NCBI GenBank assembly: GCA_029781115.1
Contig: JAKOXG010000007.1
Coordinates: forward strand, 1 to 64,000
Length of the DNA stretch: 64,000 nt
Reading direction: 5' to 3'
Origin: Candidatus Cloacimonadota bacterium
Lineage (GTDB): Bacteria; Cloacimonadota; Cloacimonadia; Cloacimonadales; Cloacimonadaceae
Made by a program: the position numbers and the translations under genes. The notes under the pieces are model-generated. The model saw nothing but the letters and a program-made list of their open reading frames with translations. It ran no database searches and was not told where the DNA came from. Each line of letters opens with the position of its first letter. Position 1 is the stretch's first letter. This document shows positions 54,101 to 62,055 of the stretch, piece by piece.

Positions 54101-56214
54101 TTGCTTTCCACGGCGATGATCAGGCCGTCTCCGGTGTAGGGGAAGGGCGTGGTCAGTTGAAAGTTGTGCCAGCCGGTGTTGTTGGGTCTGTATCTACCCT
54201 CTTTGAGCAGCGTCATATCCGTGATGAGTTCTTGCCAGCTTTGAGGTGTCAGCGTGGTTTCAGTGGTGTTTTTGGCCCAGATCCTGTAGGGAATAATCGA
54301 ATTGGAGGGCGTAACACAATGCCAGCTGATCAAATCGATAAAGCCGGTGGTGCCGATCTGATCCGCCGTGTAGAGGGTGGCGGAGCGTTCATGACCGTAA
54401 AGCAATCCAAAAGGATGCCTCTGCCTTTGCGTGCCGTCTCCTATCACGACCATGCCGGGGGGCAAGACATTGGCGCTCAGGGCAACATCATGGTTTTGTC
54501 CGTCATAGATGATGCGCAGGGTGGCGGAAATCTCGCCGGTGCTGACGCCGGTAACGCTGACGGGTAGATGCACACTCTCTCCCGGTCCCAGAGCTGCGGG
54601 CAGATTGAGCGGCTGAAAGGAGAACTCAGCCGCATGCGTGCCGATGATGCTGACATCGCTCTGAGAAAGGTTGAGAGTTCCACCGCCGGCATTGGCAATC
54701 ATCACCGTGGTAGGAGGGCTGGGCTGAGCATTCAGCACCGTGCCGAAGTCTATGCTTGGAGGAGAAACACTTATAATGGGGTTGGTGGGCAAGGCTCCAA
54801 ATTGCAGCATGATATTGGGATATGCGTCCAAGGCATTGCCAACGGCAACCGTGGCGGGGTCAATATTGTAGCCATTGGAATACATGATTTTGCTGCGATT
54901 TTGGCCTGGGGAAGAGGTGTTGTAAAAAAACAGATTGCTGTCGTCGCTTCCAGGCGTATTCTCATCCACGGCAACCACGAGGTTGTCCATGTTGTTATAG
55001 GCAAAGGGGGTGTCCAGCTCTATCAATATCCAACCGGGTGTGGCGCTGAGATCAACCTGGCCGGCAAAGACTTGCGTCAATCCATTCACCGGAATCCAAT
55101 CATCGCCACCTGCAAATTCCGTCCTCTGCGTATGTCCCATATAGATCACCCAATCACGGCTGTAATTTGCCGCACCGGCTCCGTTCCAGTAGTAGGCGAT
55201 GCTTTCGATGCGGTGGTTGCCGATGTTGATTTCCGGCTGCATATAGATGCTTTGGCTGTAACTGTATCTAAATGCAGGGTAGATGGGTGTCATGTTGACG
55301 GGGGCGCCCGTGCCGGTGCCGATCACGATGCCCTCAGCAAAATTGAAGTTGCGGATTTCAGAAGCAGCCGAGGTGCCAATATTGTTGCGGGCTACCACCT
55401 GCCAGGTGTGGGTGCCGGTGGCTAAATTGCTGACTGTATAATGAGTTGCCGCCTGGTTGTTGCTCACAATGACGCCGTCAATATAGACGTCGTAGCCGGA
55501 AGCATCCGCACTACCGGCAGCTGAAGTCCAGCACAGATCCTGGCCATTCACGATGGAGGCGTTGTTCTCAGGGAAGACCAAGACAGGTGCCAAGGGAACT
55601 TCGGTATCCGGGAATACGAGCTGTATCGCATTGATATGGCGGCTCCTTCCCAAGGCGGCAGGTGGGTTGTTGACGTCTATTTCGTTGAAAAGCTCATAAT
55701 AAACCAGACCGGTAAAGTTGTTGGTTTCAAAGGCGCCCCATTCTGCGGCCAGGGTATTGTCCCAATAGGGGGTGCTTTCGTGGATGGCCACGATCAGATT
55801 GTTTACGTTGTCGTAGTAAAAAGGCAGATCCAGCGTGATTTCCATCCAGTTTCCGGGAGCAGGGAAGTTGTCGAGAACGCTGCCCGAAAACACTTGCGTG
55901 AGGTTGCTAACAGGCTCCCAAGCTGAATTATGAGTAAATTCACTGCGGCCGGTGTGCCCCATGTAAATCGTCCAATCGTTGCCGCAATCCAGGCTGCCGA
56001 TGTAACCACGATAAAACCTGATCTTTGAAATCTCGCCCTGGTGGTTGATCTGAGGCTGAGTGTAGAGCTGTTGGGTGTAGCTGTATTCAAAAAAGGTATT
56101 AATCGGAAAGCTGTCCACCATATTTGTAACCGTTCCTACATTAACGGTATGAGCACTCAGGCTTGCGAAAAGTCCAAGCGCAAGCAGCAAGGTCAAAGTT
56201 GCCAATCGTTTCAT
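51187..56214 (-). CDS. Giant modular secreted protein, 1675 residues (paralogue 1 of 5, first of operon)
   Basis: A signal peptide (MKRLATLTLLLALGLFASLS) is followed by the same order as paralogue 3 with one unit fewer: module, fibronectin-III-like, module, ASH domain (PSIDFGTVLNAQPSPPT), module, CARDB-like, module, two regulatory-like domains, anchor/MAM-like (SFEGETFPPAGWTQ), regulatory-like and sorting domain. It is the first gene of the run, with AGGAGAG before the ATG and a 460-bp gap upstream. The five genes probably form one transcript and one functional set, for example an outer surface layer or extracellular glycan- or protein-binding complex. Confidence 0.85.
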   Translation of the reverse strand: MKRLATLTLLLALGLFASLSAHTVNVGTVTNMVDSFPINTFFEYSYTQQLYTQPQINHQGEISKIRFYRGYIGSLDCGNDWTIYMGHTGRSEFTHNSAWEPVSNLTQVFSGSVLDNFPAPGNWMEITLDLPFYYDNVNNLIVAIHESTPYWDNTLAAEWGAFETNNFTGLVYYELFNEIDVNNPPAALGRSRHINAIQLVFPDTEVPLAPVLVFPENNASIVNGQDLCWTSAAGSADASGYDVYIDGVIVSNNQAATHYTVSNLATGTHTWQVVARNNIGTSAASEIRNFNFAEGIVIGTGTGAPVNMTPIYPAFRYSYSQSIYMQPEINIGNHRIESIAYYWNGAGAANYSRDWVIYMGHTQRTEFAGGDDWIPVNGLTQVFAGQVDLSATPGWILIELDTPFAYNNMDNLVVAVDENTPGSDDSNLFFYNTSSPGQNRSKIMYSNGYNIDPATVAVGNALDAYPNIMLQFGALPTNPIISVSPPSIDFGTVLNAQPSPPTTVMIANAGGGTLNLSQSDVSIIGTHAAEFSFQPLNLPAALGPGESVHLPVSVTGVSTGEISATLRIIYDGQNHDVALSANVLPPGMVVIGDGTQRQRHPFGLLYGHERSATLYTADQIGTTGFIDLISWHCVTPSNSIIPYRIWAKNTTETTLTPQSWQELITDMTLLKEGRYRPNNTGWHNFQLTTPFPYTGDGLIIAVESNYGGNGAGGSNSYRYTEVDADRHRFWKSDVEPPTGIGNVNGKMPNVMLHLNPDLEDIGTMSIVGNPSPTVGEQTNYTITLRNNGVNTQNDYQVKLVDEAGTELASIAGPSIEPQQTLQVSIAWTPPAVTQMNIYGKVAFVGDQYSFNDQTPALLLNVTPAALTPIIIGNGSETLSVPFDYSHECSLYQNLYFADEIGTAGNIYKLVLYNDFASNLSDMPVKIWMGVTDQQDLVASWIPANQLTLVFDGNVTFPMGQNEVIIPLQTPFSYMGGNLVVLFKRAMGTIYDNCSFKGQTATFTRARFAAFDGIDIDPNRTNHPGVTFSASYPKTTFMIAPFATGNIAGTVTGADNQALAAVSVLLSDGFHYTTTDTAGQYQLLNILPGDYTISFRKHGYHGHTQDFTLVEGDQVTIDATLQHMSQVNVSGTILDANTNSGIPDAQIQLSGYHPYQATTNAAGVFAIAEVFADQTYSYTITAAGYLDASGEVTIGSTDYNMGEIALNEMPYAPVSVLAVEGDAEDQVQLSWLAPDPGIQEVIESFEGETFPPAGWTQEVFNPGAVIIDHIIPFWHRASSAGYGFTPTDGSFHAGISGIAHPQDDWLITPLINCQPDSWLRFDTCVLQGATNGCHNYVKASTDGGASWNILWDAANQAGGWNLYETPIVINLGDYSGTQLKIAFHAYTDNYNILGSTWFIDNIYIGADYTNPPTKTSREPTGYKVYRLRSGQEQNEANWVCLNSQPIQELTLSDTDWESMPYGGYRWAVKTTYPSGLISMPVFSNSVNRGMFMGTITGTVKNEEGEPIFGAILTNTSGTYSTTTTTDSEGAYTLEVPTGPIALRVSAEGYQTVIKTNVIIHQNQVVTLHIVLHRETGADDPQTPVVATALNGNYPNPFNPQTTISYSVKEPGQVKLQIYNLKGQLVRTLIDTEHAAGHYKQIFDARDDRDRRLASGVYLIRMQAPGYHKTSKMMLMQ

Positions 56215-56677
56215 GGTTCTCTCCTAATTTTCAAATCTCTATCGTTTCTCTCATGCAACGCTTGCTAAAAGCTATGCATAGTCTATAAAATCTCCCGGCG
56301 ACGCCGGGCATTGAGCCAAGAATAATAGCGGAATCAGCGCATAATCAGCCATCAGGACAGGCGATAGCGCATCTGCAAAACCAATTCAACATCAGATCAT
56401 AAATACTGCTGATCATTGGGGATGCACATATCGTTCCAAACTTTTGGGAATGTTGATGTTTGGGGCAGGGATCACGAAAAGCTCTGCAATCCCGGGCACA
56501 AAAAAAACGTGGAAGCTACCGGGGTGGTACTCCCACGTTTCGGAGGGCATTCTATGTAGGGTCTGTATGCTATAGTTAATATAACCTGATTATCGCAGGA
56601 GGCAAATCCTTTTTTGGCGCTCAGGATAAAACAGGCGTAAAGGGTTGACTTAATTGTGTCTTATATATGTGTGTTAC
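56215..56677. other. Intergenic region between parB and the surface-protein operon
   Basis: Besides the parB terminator (56499-56540) it holds the palindrome CCCGGCGACGCCGGG (56294-56308), about 80 bp upstream of the surface operon start on the minus strand, where it could influence transcription. No gene or repeat shared with the other gaps was recognised. Confidence 0.5.
56499..56540 (-). terminator. Rho-independent terminator after parB
   Basis: On the minus strand AAACGTGG pairs with CCACGTTT, with an inner TACC/GGTA stem, followed by a run of eight T (complement of 56500-56507). It lies about 140 bp after the parB stop and should end the transcript of the 61395-56678 gene group. Confidence 0.8.
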
Positions 56678-57526
56678 TCAAGTTTCTCTGAGTTTGTTGA
56701 GCAGCTTTTTCAGCTCCATCAATTCTTCCTGGCTGTTGTAGCTGATGTTGATGCTGCCCTTGTGGATGTTTCCCTTGATTTTGGTGGGCAGTCCCACGAT
56801 GCGTGCGATGTCATTTTGCATGCTTTTGATCAGCGGCGTGGTGGCGCGCTTGGCTTTGGGAGCATCGGGGTTGAAGCTCTGTGCCTTTTCTTCCGCTTGG
56901 CGCACGCTAAGTCTATATTTGAAGATATGTTGGGCAAAAGCCAGCTGATGCTCTTCACAGACGCTGAGGATGGCTCTGGCGTGTCCGGCGCTGATCTCGC
57001 CGTCGTTGATGAGTTCCCGGATTTCGGGTTGGAGCTTGAGCAAACGGATGCTGTTGGTGATGGTGCTGCGGTTTTTACTCACCACGGTGGCGATTTCGCT
57101 GTGTGTGAGCTGAAAGTCTTCGGCCAATGCCTGGTAGGCCATCGCTTCCTCGATGGGGTTAAGGTCTTCACGTTGCACGTTTTCCACGATTGCGAGTTGC
57201 AGCAGTTCTCTGTCGCTGACGCTGCGGATCACCACGGGCACCCTGTCCAGTCCGGCAAGTTTGGCAGCTTGCAGACGCCTTTCTCCGGCGATGAGCATAT
57301 AATCCGAGCTCTGGGTTTTGCTCACGATCAGGGGTTGGATGATGCCGTTTTCCTTGATGGACTCGGCCAGTTCATTGAGTTTCTCTTGGTTGAAGCTCTT
57401 GCGGGGTTGGTGTCGATTGAGGCGGATCACCTCAATGGGCAGAGTGCTGAGCCCCATGTTGGAGAGGCTTTGCTCCTGTGCTTGCGGGATGAGGGCATCG
57501 AGGCCGCGTCCAAGGCGTTGGTTCAT
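56678..57526 (-). CDS. parB: Chromosome-partitioning protein ParB (Spo0J family)
   Basis: This 282-residue protein carries the ParB/Spo0J landmarks: an N-terminal RLGRGLDALIP ParA-stimulating peptide, IRLNRHQPRKSF, the nuclease-like CTP-binding region with GERRLQAAKLAGLDRVPVVIR, ENVQREDLNPIEEA, and the helix-turn-helix LTHSEIATVVSKNRSTITNSIRLLKL. The C-terminal 40 residues form the dimerisation domain. It binds parS sites near the origin and loads the segregation machinery. AAGGAG precedes the ATG, and parA ends 13 bp upstream. Confidence 0.95.
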   Translation of the reverse strand: MNQRLGRGLDALIPQAQEQSLSNMGLSTLPIEVIRLNRHQPRKSFNQEKLNELAESIKENGIIQPLIVSKTQSSDYMLIAGERRLQAAKLAGLDRVPVVIRSVSDRELLQLAIVENVQREDLNPIEEAMAYQALAEDFQLTHSEIATVVSKNRSTITNSIRLLKLQPEIRELINDGEISAGHARAILSVCEEHQLAFAQHIFKYRLSVRQAEEKAQSFNPDAPKAKRATTPLIKSMQNDIARIVGLPTKIKGNIHKGSINISYNSQEELMELKKLLNKLRET

Positions 57527-57539
57527 TTTTGTAAGCTCC

Positions 57540-58304
57540 TTATTTGCTCCGTTCTATCACTTCCGTAGCGAGTTCCAGGTAGCTCATGGCACCGGGAGAG
57601 CGGATGTCGTATAGAAAGATTGGTTTCCCAAAGCTGGGTGCTTCGGTGAGTTTGATGTTGCGCGGGATGATGGTGCGAAACACCTTTTCCTTGAAGTAGC
57701 GCATCACTTCTTTAGCCACTTGCGTAGAGAGGTTTACGCGTTTATCAAACATGGTGAGCAGCACTCCGATGATGCCCAGCGAAGGGTTGAGGTTCTTTTG
57801 GATGAGGCGGATGGTAGAAAGCAGCTGGCTCACGCCTTCAAGTGCGTAATATTCGCATTGGATGGGCACCAAAAGATCGTGGCTGGCGGTCATGGCATTG
57901 ACGGTGAGCAAGCCCAGCGAGGGCGGGCAATCTATGATGATGTAGTCAAAATCATCCACGATGGGTTCCAATGCCTCTTTGAGCCTGTGCTCGCGGGCAA
58001 ATTCCTGGACCAATTCTATCTCTGCGCCCGTGAGGTCCACGTTTGAAGGGATGCAGTAGAGGTTTTTGGTTTCGGTGGGGTAGATGGCGTCCACGATAGG
58101 CGTTCTGAGCACCAAAGCGTGATAGATCTGCTTGGCATCGGCATCTTTGTCCAGTCCAACTCCGCTGGTGGCATTACCTTGCGGATCAAGATCCACCAGG
58201 AGTGTCTTCTTTTCAAGCACTGCCAAGGCAGCAGCCAGATTCACGGCTGTGGTGGTCTTTCCCACACCACCTTTTTGGTTTACGATCGTAATTATCTTTC
58301 CCAT
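57540..58304 (-). CDS. parA: Chromosome-partitioning ATPase ParA (Soj family)
   Basis: This 254-residue deviant-Walker ATPase begins IITIVNQKGGVGKTTTAVNLAAALA, with the signature lysine, followed by LLVDLDPQGNATSGVG and YIIIDCPPSLGLLTVNA. It binds DNA nonspecifically as an ATP dimer and moves ParB-parS complexes. It sits between rsmG and parB, the arrangement found near the replication origin in many bacteria. Confidence 0.95.
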   Translation of the reverse strand: MGKIITIVNQKGGVGKTTTAVNLAAALAVLEKKTLLVDLDPQGNATSGVGLDKDADAKQIYHALVLRTPIVDAIYPTETKNLYCIPSNVDLTGAEIELVQEFAREHRLKEALEPIVDDFDYIIIDCPPSLGLLTVNAMTASHDLLVPIQCEYYALEGVSQLLSTIRLIQKNLNPSLGIIGVLLTMFDKRVNLSTQVAKEVMRYFKEKVFRTIIPRNIKLTEAPSFGKPIFLYDIRSPGAMSYLELATEVIERSK

Positions 58305-58326
58305 GTTTGTCCTAATATATCTATTG

Positions 58327-58946
58327 TCATGCCAAAGCTTTGCGAGAAACTTCCCAGAGGCTGCGAGAACCCCAGGGGTGTTGCTCCTTCAGCAAAAGCT
58401 TGGGCTGGTAATCATCCAGATCAGAGCTTTGGATAGCCTTGAAAAAGACCACCTTGCCGCCGTCGTTGAGCAGCCGGTAAAGCGGGTAGCGGTAACGCTC
58501 TTCCATCTTTACCGCACGGCAAAGGATCAGGTCGTAGCCAATGCCTTGCGTCGCATGGTCTTCCAAGCGGGCGTTGACCACGTGAACTTTGTCCAAACCA
58601 AGCTCAGCGGTCATCGTTTGCATGGCGCGGGCTTTTTCCCAATGCTGTCCAGAAGCGTGATCCTGATACTCGGCACGGCAAGCTTGAGCGGAATACCCGG
58701 CAAACCTGCTCCCGAGCCAAAATCTAACGCTTTTTGCCCTGTTAAGTCCAAACATTTCAAAAGCAGTAGGCTGTCAAGGAAATGCTTCGTCCACCATTTT
58801 TCTGAAGGCTCGGCGCGCGATACCAGATTCACCATCCTGTTCTGCTCTTCCAGCAGCTTGTGATAAGCTTCAAAACGGCTCAGGAGCTCTGCCGGAAGCT
58901 CCAGTTCCTTCAGGAACTCAGCAAATTCACGTTTCTCAGGGCTCAA
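58327..58946 (-). pseudogene. rsmG: 16S rRNA m7G527 methyltransferase RsmG, interrupted by a one-base frameshift
   Basis: Two overlapping frames together make a complete RsmG (about 206 residues). The first (58946-58611) carries the start TTG with AGGAGG 6 nt upstream, and the SAM-binding loop ALDFGSGAGLPGIPLKL, up to LLDSIGKK. The correct continuation, ARAMQTMTAELGLDKVHVVNARLED, is in the other frame and runs to the stop at 58327. The switch falls at GGGAAAAAGCCC: one more A would restore a single frame. Either the gene is mutated, the assembly lost a base, or ribosomes slip -1 on the AAAAAG. Location beside parA-parB is typical for rsmG. I label it pseudogene only because the frame is broken as given. 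Confidence 0.8.
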
Positions 58947-61395
58947 GGTTTTCCTCCTCTTTCAGGGTGCGTACCACGCTCTTGACCAAAAATGAGGGAT
59001 CGTTGCGCTTCTGCCGCAAGCGTTGCCTGGCTTCGGGTAGGTCGATCTGTGCCATGCTCCGGGCGGCGATGTAGCGGTAACGCTCCAAGTCGTGATCCAG
59101 CCAGGGGCTGAGCAGTTCCAGCGCCTCCACGGTGTCATACAGCCCTAAGATTGACAGGCAAGTAGTTATGTATTTATCTTGATTCAAAAGCTGTTTCAGC
59201 TCCGGGATGAGCAGGCTGTCTGCATCGGTGGCCAGTAGCGAGAGGGCGTTTTTGGCTTTCAGGCTATCCGCATGATGGATATAAGGATAGAGCTGAAAAG
59301 CCATCTGCGGCGCACTCTTGAGCAAAGCTTCCAAGGCCCGGTATTCCAAGCCTGACTTGGTGCCCAGCTTGTGTTCCAAAACGTAAGGGATGGCTTCAAT
59401 ACTGCGCTCAGCCATGATGGAGCGGGCTTTTCTCACGCGCTGAACTGCGCTGCCCACCTCCCACTCTGAGGCAATGGCGAAGATTTCATCTATGGGAGCA
59501 TCCTCAGCCGGCATCTCTGCGCTCTCGGCCAATTCTTCCTCTTTGGTTTTCACTTCATCATAAAAGTTCAGGTCTCTGCCCAAGCCGTAACTGCCGCGCA
59601 CCCAGGTGCTGTCGTTTTCGGTGACGCTCAGAGGGTAGCTGTCTTTGCCGCCCAAATCCAGGAATAGCCCGATGCTGCCTGTGCCTCGCGAGAAGGCGCC
59701 CCAACCATAGTTTTTGTCGTAATTGCGTTCGTAGCGGTCATTTCCGCTTTTATCCACAAAGATGCCCACGCTGTTGGAAAGCCCCACGCCCTGGCCGCCC
59801 TCAATGGAATAGGCATCGTTGCCGGCTCCGTCGATAAAGACGCCCAAACCCCAGTCGTGTCCGGCTCCTTGACCCGGCCCATGGCGGCTGTAATAGGCAT
59901 CATCGCCTTCCGCATCGTAGAGGATGCCCACAGCCAGATGAATCCCGGAGCCTTGGGGATAGTAAACTGCGTTGTAGACGTCGTTGCCTGCCAAGTCGAT
60001 CAAGATGCCGGTGCTATACCAATAGCCTGTGCCTTGAGCATATACGCCACCCAGATAGCGGTCGTTTCCATCGGCATCAAACAAGACGGCGATGCCGCCG
60101 GCATAGTCCGGACGCAGCCCAAAACCGGCTCCCTGACCCAAAGTCCTGTGATCCAGGGGCATCAGCGGAGCGTGATAGTATTTGCCACCCAGATAGTAGA
60201 GGTCGTCGCCCTTTTGGTCATAAAGCAAAGCCACAGAGCGCGTCATGGCAAAGGCTTGCGACTGACTGGGCGCATCATAGCGATCATTCCCTTCGGCATC
60301 AATGAGCAGCGCAACTCCAAACAGAGCCGCCGCCTGGCTGAAGGTGCCGCATTGGTAGATGTCGTTGCCGCCCAAATCCTGATGCAGACTCAAACCCAGA
60401 TAGGCGGCAAAAGAGAAGTCGTCACCTTGGTAGAAGTCGTTGCCGCCAAAGTCCTTGCTGTAGGAAATGCCCATACTGGCAGCCATCAGCTCGCCCGGTG
60501 TGGAGGCCAGATAGCGGTCGTCTCCCTCAAAATCCAGCAGCGAGAAGAAAGGATGGCTAAAGCTGGCCTGCATAGGGATTTGATAGGTGTCAGCGCCGGC
60601 GGGATCGAGGATGAGACAGACTCGTTCCTCGCCTCTGTAGACGTCGTCCTTATTCGAGCCAAAGATGATGAGCCCATAAGGCGTTTTATAGCTCTTGGGT
60701 TTCCTGGGATACTTGAGCTTGGGTGCCTGTATATTCACCGCTTCACAGAGCTCCAGGTATTCCGAAATCGCACTGTGCAGGGCGTAAAAGTCTATCTTTT
60801 CAAACAGGGTGGCAAATTGAAGCAAATCCACCTTTTCCAGCTTGGGCAGGCCGCGCTGCGAGACAAACTCATCATACTTGTCGCTATCTTCGCCCTCAGA
60901 ACAAACCTGAAACCAAAAGCTCTGCAAGCTGTCCATCTGCGCTTCGCTTAGCTGGGCAAAGGCCTCCTTGAAACAGGGAGCGATTTCATCCAGATTATCC
61001 CGATATATCTTGGCAAACTTGGCGATTGAGCTGCCGGCTTTGCCGAGACGGGAGAGGTATTTGCTTTCCTTGGGCTTGATCGGGTCTTCCAACTGCCAGG
61101 CTTCCAGCATGCAGGCATCGGCCAAATCACGTTCAGAGCTGTGCACCTGCCCACGCCAACGGGCGATTTCATCCAGACTCTGCCAAGGGTCTTGCAACAC
61201 CCTGAGCTGGCTCTGCATCTTGAAACGTGTGGACAGATCCCAATCCTTTTCAAAAGCGAGGTCGCTGCTCTGCAGTTCCGCCTCCTCAAGCAGCTGCACC
61301 ATTTGGCTGATATCCTCCGGTTCCAATGGCTGAAAACCACTGGCAAGCAGCTGGCTAACCATCAGCAAAGACAGGGCAATAAGTATGTTTTTCAT
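58936..61395 (-). CDS. Secreted GND-repeat protein with C-terminal HEAT-like repeats, unknown function
   Basis: This 819-residue protein has a signal peptide (NILIALSLLMVSQLLASG), a helical region to about 230, and then around a dozen repeats of some 25-30 residues of the form DxxGNDxYxxxxxSQGxGxxxxxGxLxDxxG (for example LGGNDIYQCGTFSQAAALFGVALLIDAEGNDRYD) to about residue 610. The last 190 residues form HEAT-like helical pairs (AIPYVLEHKLGTKSGLEYRALEALLKS; SLLIPELKQLLNQDKY). The regular Gly-Asn-Asp turns suggest a calcium-binding or beta-helical solenoid. No enzyme motif is recognised. It overlaps rsmG by 11 bp, so a secreted repeat protein leads the rsmG-parAB transcript. Confidence 0.8.
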   Translation of the reverse strand: MKNILIALSLLMVSQLLASGFQPLEPEDISQMVQLLEEAELQSSDLAFEKDWDLSTRFKMQSQLRVLQDPWQSLDEIARWRGQVHSSERDLADACMLEAWQLEDPIKPKESKYLSRLGKAGSSIAKFAKIYRDNLDEIAPCFKEAFAQLSEAQMDSLQSFWFQVCSEGEDSDKYDEFVSQRGLPKLEKVDLLQFATLFEKIDFYALHSAISEYLELCEAVNIQAPKLKYPRKPKSYKTPYGLIIFGSNKDDVYRGEERVCLILDPAGADTYQIPMQASFSHPFFSLLDFEGDDRYLASTPGELMAASMGISYSKDFGGNDFYQGDDFSFAAYLGLSLHQDLGGNDIYQCGTFSQAAALFGVALLIDAEGNDRYDAPSQSQAFAMTRSVALLYDQKGDDLYYLGGKYYHAPLMPLDHRTLGQGAGFGLRPDYAGGIAVLFDADGNDRYLGGVYAQGTGYWYSTGILIDLAGNDVYNAVYYPQGSGIHLAVGILYDAEGDDAYYSRHGPGQGAGHDWGLGVFIDGAGNDAYSIEGGQGVGLSNSVGIFVDKSGNDRYERNYDKNYGWGAFSRGTGSIGLFLDLGGKDSYPLSVTENDSTWVRGSYGLGRDLNFYDEVKTKEEELAESAEMPAEDAPIDEIFAIASEWEVGSAVQRVRKARSIMAERSIEAIPYVLEHKLGTKSGLEYRALEALLKSAPQMAFQLYPYIHHADSLKAKNALSLLATDADSLLIPELKQLLNQDKYITTCLSILGLYDTVEALELLSPWLDHDLERYRYIAARSMAQIDLPEARQRLRQKRNDPSFLVKSVVRTLKEEENLEP

Positions 61396-61573
61396 CTGTG
61401 ACTCCTTCCAAGAAGGCAGTTTAACAAAGTGCGGTTTTTTGTCTATAACTTTGTCGTTTCTATGTTGAAATCACGTTCAGATGGGCAGATTGAACTGTAT
61501 CCTTCCCAAATCCTTGGACGTTCTTATCCAGTCTCAGGCTCCCCTCTATCTATCGCTGAGCCAAACAATTATC

Positions 61574-61601
61574 TTGACAAATATGTGTTATCAATTATAA
61601 T
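61574..61601 (+). promoter_or_regulatory. Consensus sigma-70 promoter
   Basis: TTGACA (61574-61579) and TATAAT (61596-61601) match the consensus perfectly, with a 16-bp spacer. Transcription would start near 61608 and leave a leader of about 450 nt before the ATG at 62056. Confidence 0.75.
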
Positions 61602-61822
61602 GCGCCCCATCGTCTGACAAGCTCCGCTATCTCAACTGACAGCAGGGTTTAGCCAGCTTATTTGAATTTAGATGATGCTTGTGCAGCATGAAGGAGACAC
61701 TATGGATTCTGGGGTCTATACCCGGATGGGAGTCAGAGGCTTGGGACAAACTGTCCTACAGAGGAGTCGTGCCCACTCATTTGCCACCTTGCTGCACTCA
61801 ACCTGCCTTTGTCAAAATCTTA

Positions 61823-61942
61823 CCCCGCAGCCAATCAATGGCGTTGGCTGGTGTATACTGATGTTTATTAATAATCGTCGCACATTATTCTTTTTCGCCG
61901 CTGTATACACCAGTCAGGGCCATGTTTATGCGCTGTGCGGGG
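61823..61942 (+). other. Potential structured leader RNA
   Basis: CTGGTGTATAC (61848-61858) is the exact reverse complement of GTATACACCAG (61903-61913), and outside it CCCCGCA (61823-61829) is the reverse complement of TGCGGGG (61936-61942). Together they could fold a long coaxial stem with a 44-nt apical loop. Confidence 0.5.
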
Positions 61943-62055
61943 CAAAACAAGACCAAACCCATTTTTCAAACAGGACTTTGCCTGTGATCCCATAGAGCTG
62001 AGCCGGACAAAGCCCCACAACCATTAGATACTCAAAATTTCAGGAGAAAGACACC

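Larger units (their letters stand above)
61396..62055. other. 660-bp region with divergent upstream areas and a long 5' leader
   Basis: No gene is supported; open frames of 60-107 codons here lack a Shine-Dalgarno and any recognisable product. The region holds a consensus promoter (61574-61601) and a potential long RNA stem (61823-61942) between that promoter and the secreted-protein gene at 62056. Confidence 0.6.

Noticed and set aside
58574-58589. Possible parS around CACGTG (58579-58584)
   Set aside because: Only about 10 of 16 positions fit the usual parS palindrome; inside rsmG and not repeated.
58327-58755. The second half of rsmG as an independent gene starting near 58755
   Set aside because: Its first 40 codons are shadow sequence of the upstream rsmG frame; homology begins only after the frameshift point.
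59750-59758. A perfect DnaA box TTATCCACA near parAB, suggesting oriC
   Set aside because: It is single and inside a coding sequence; no cluster of boxes or AT-rich unwinding region was found.
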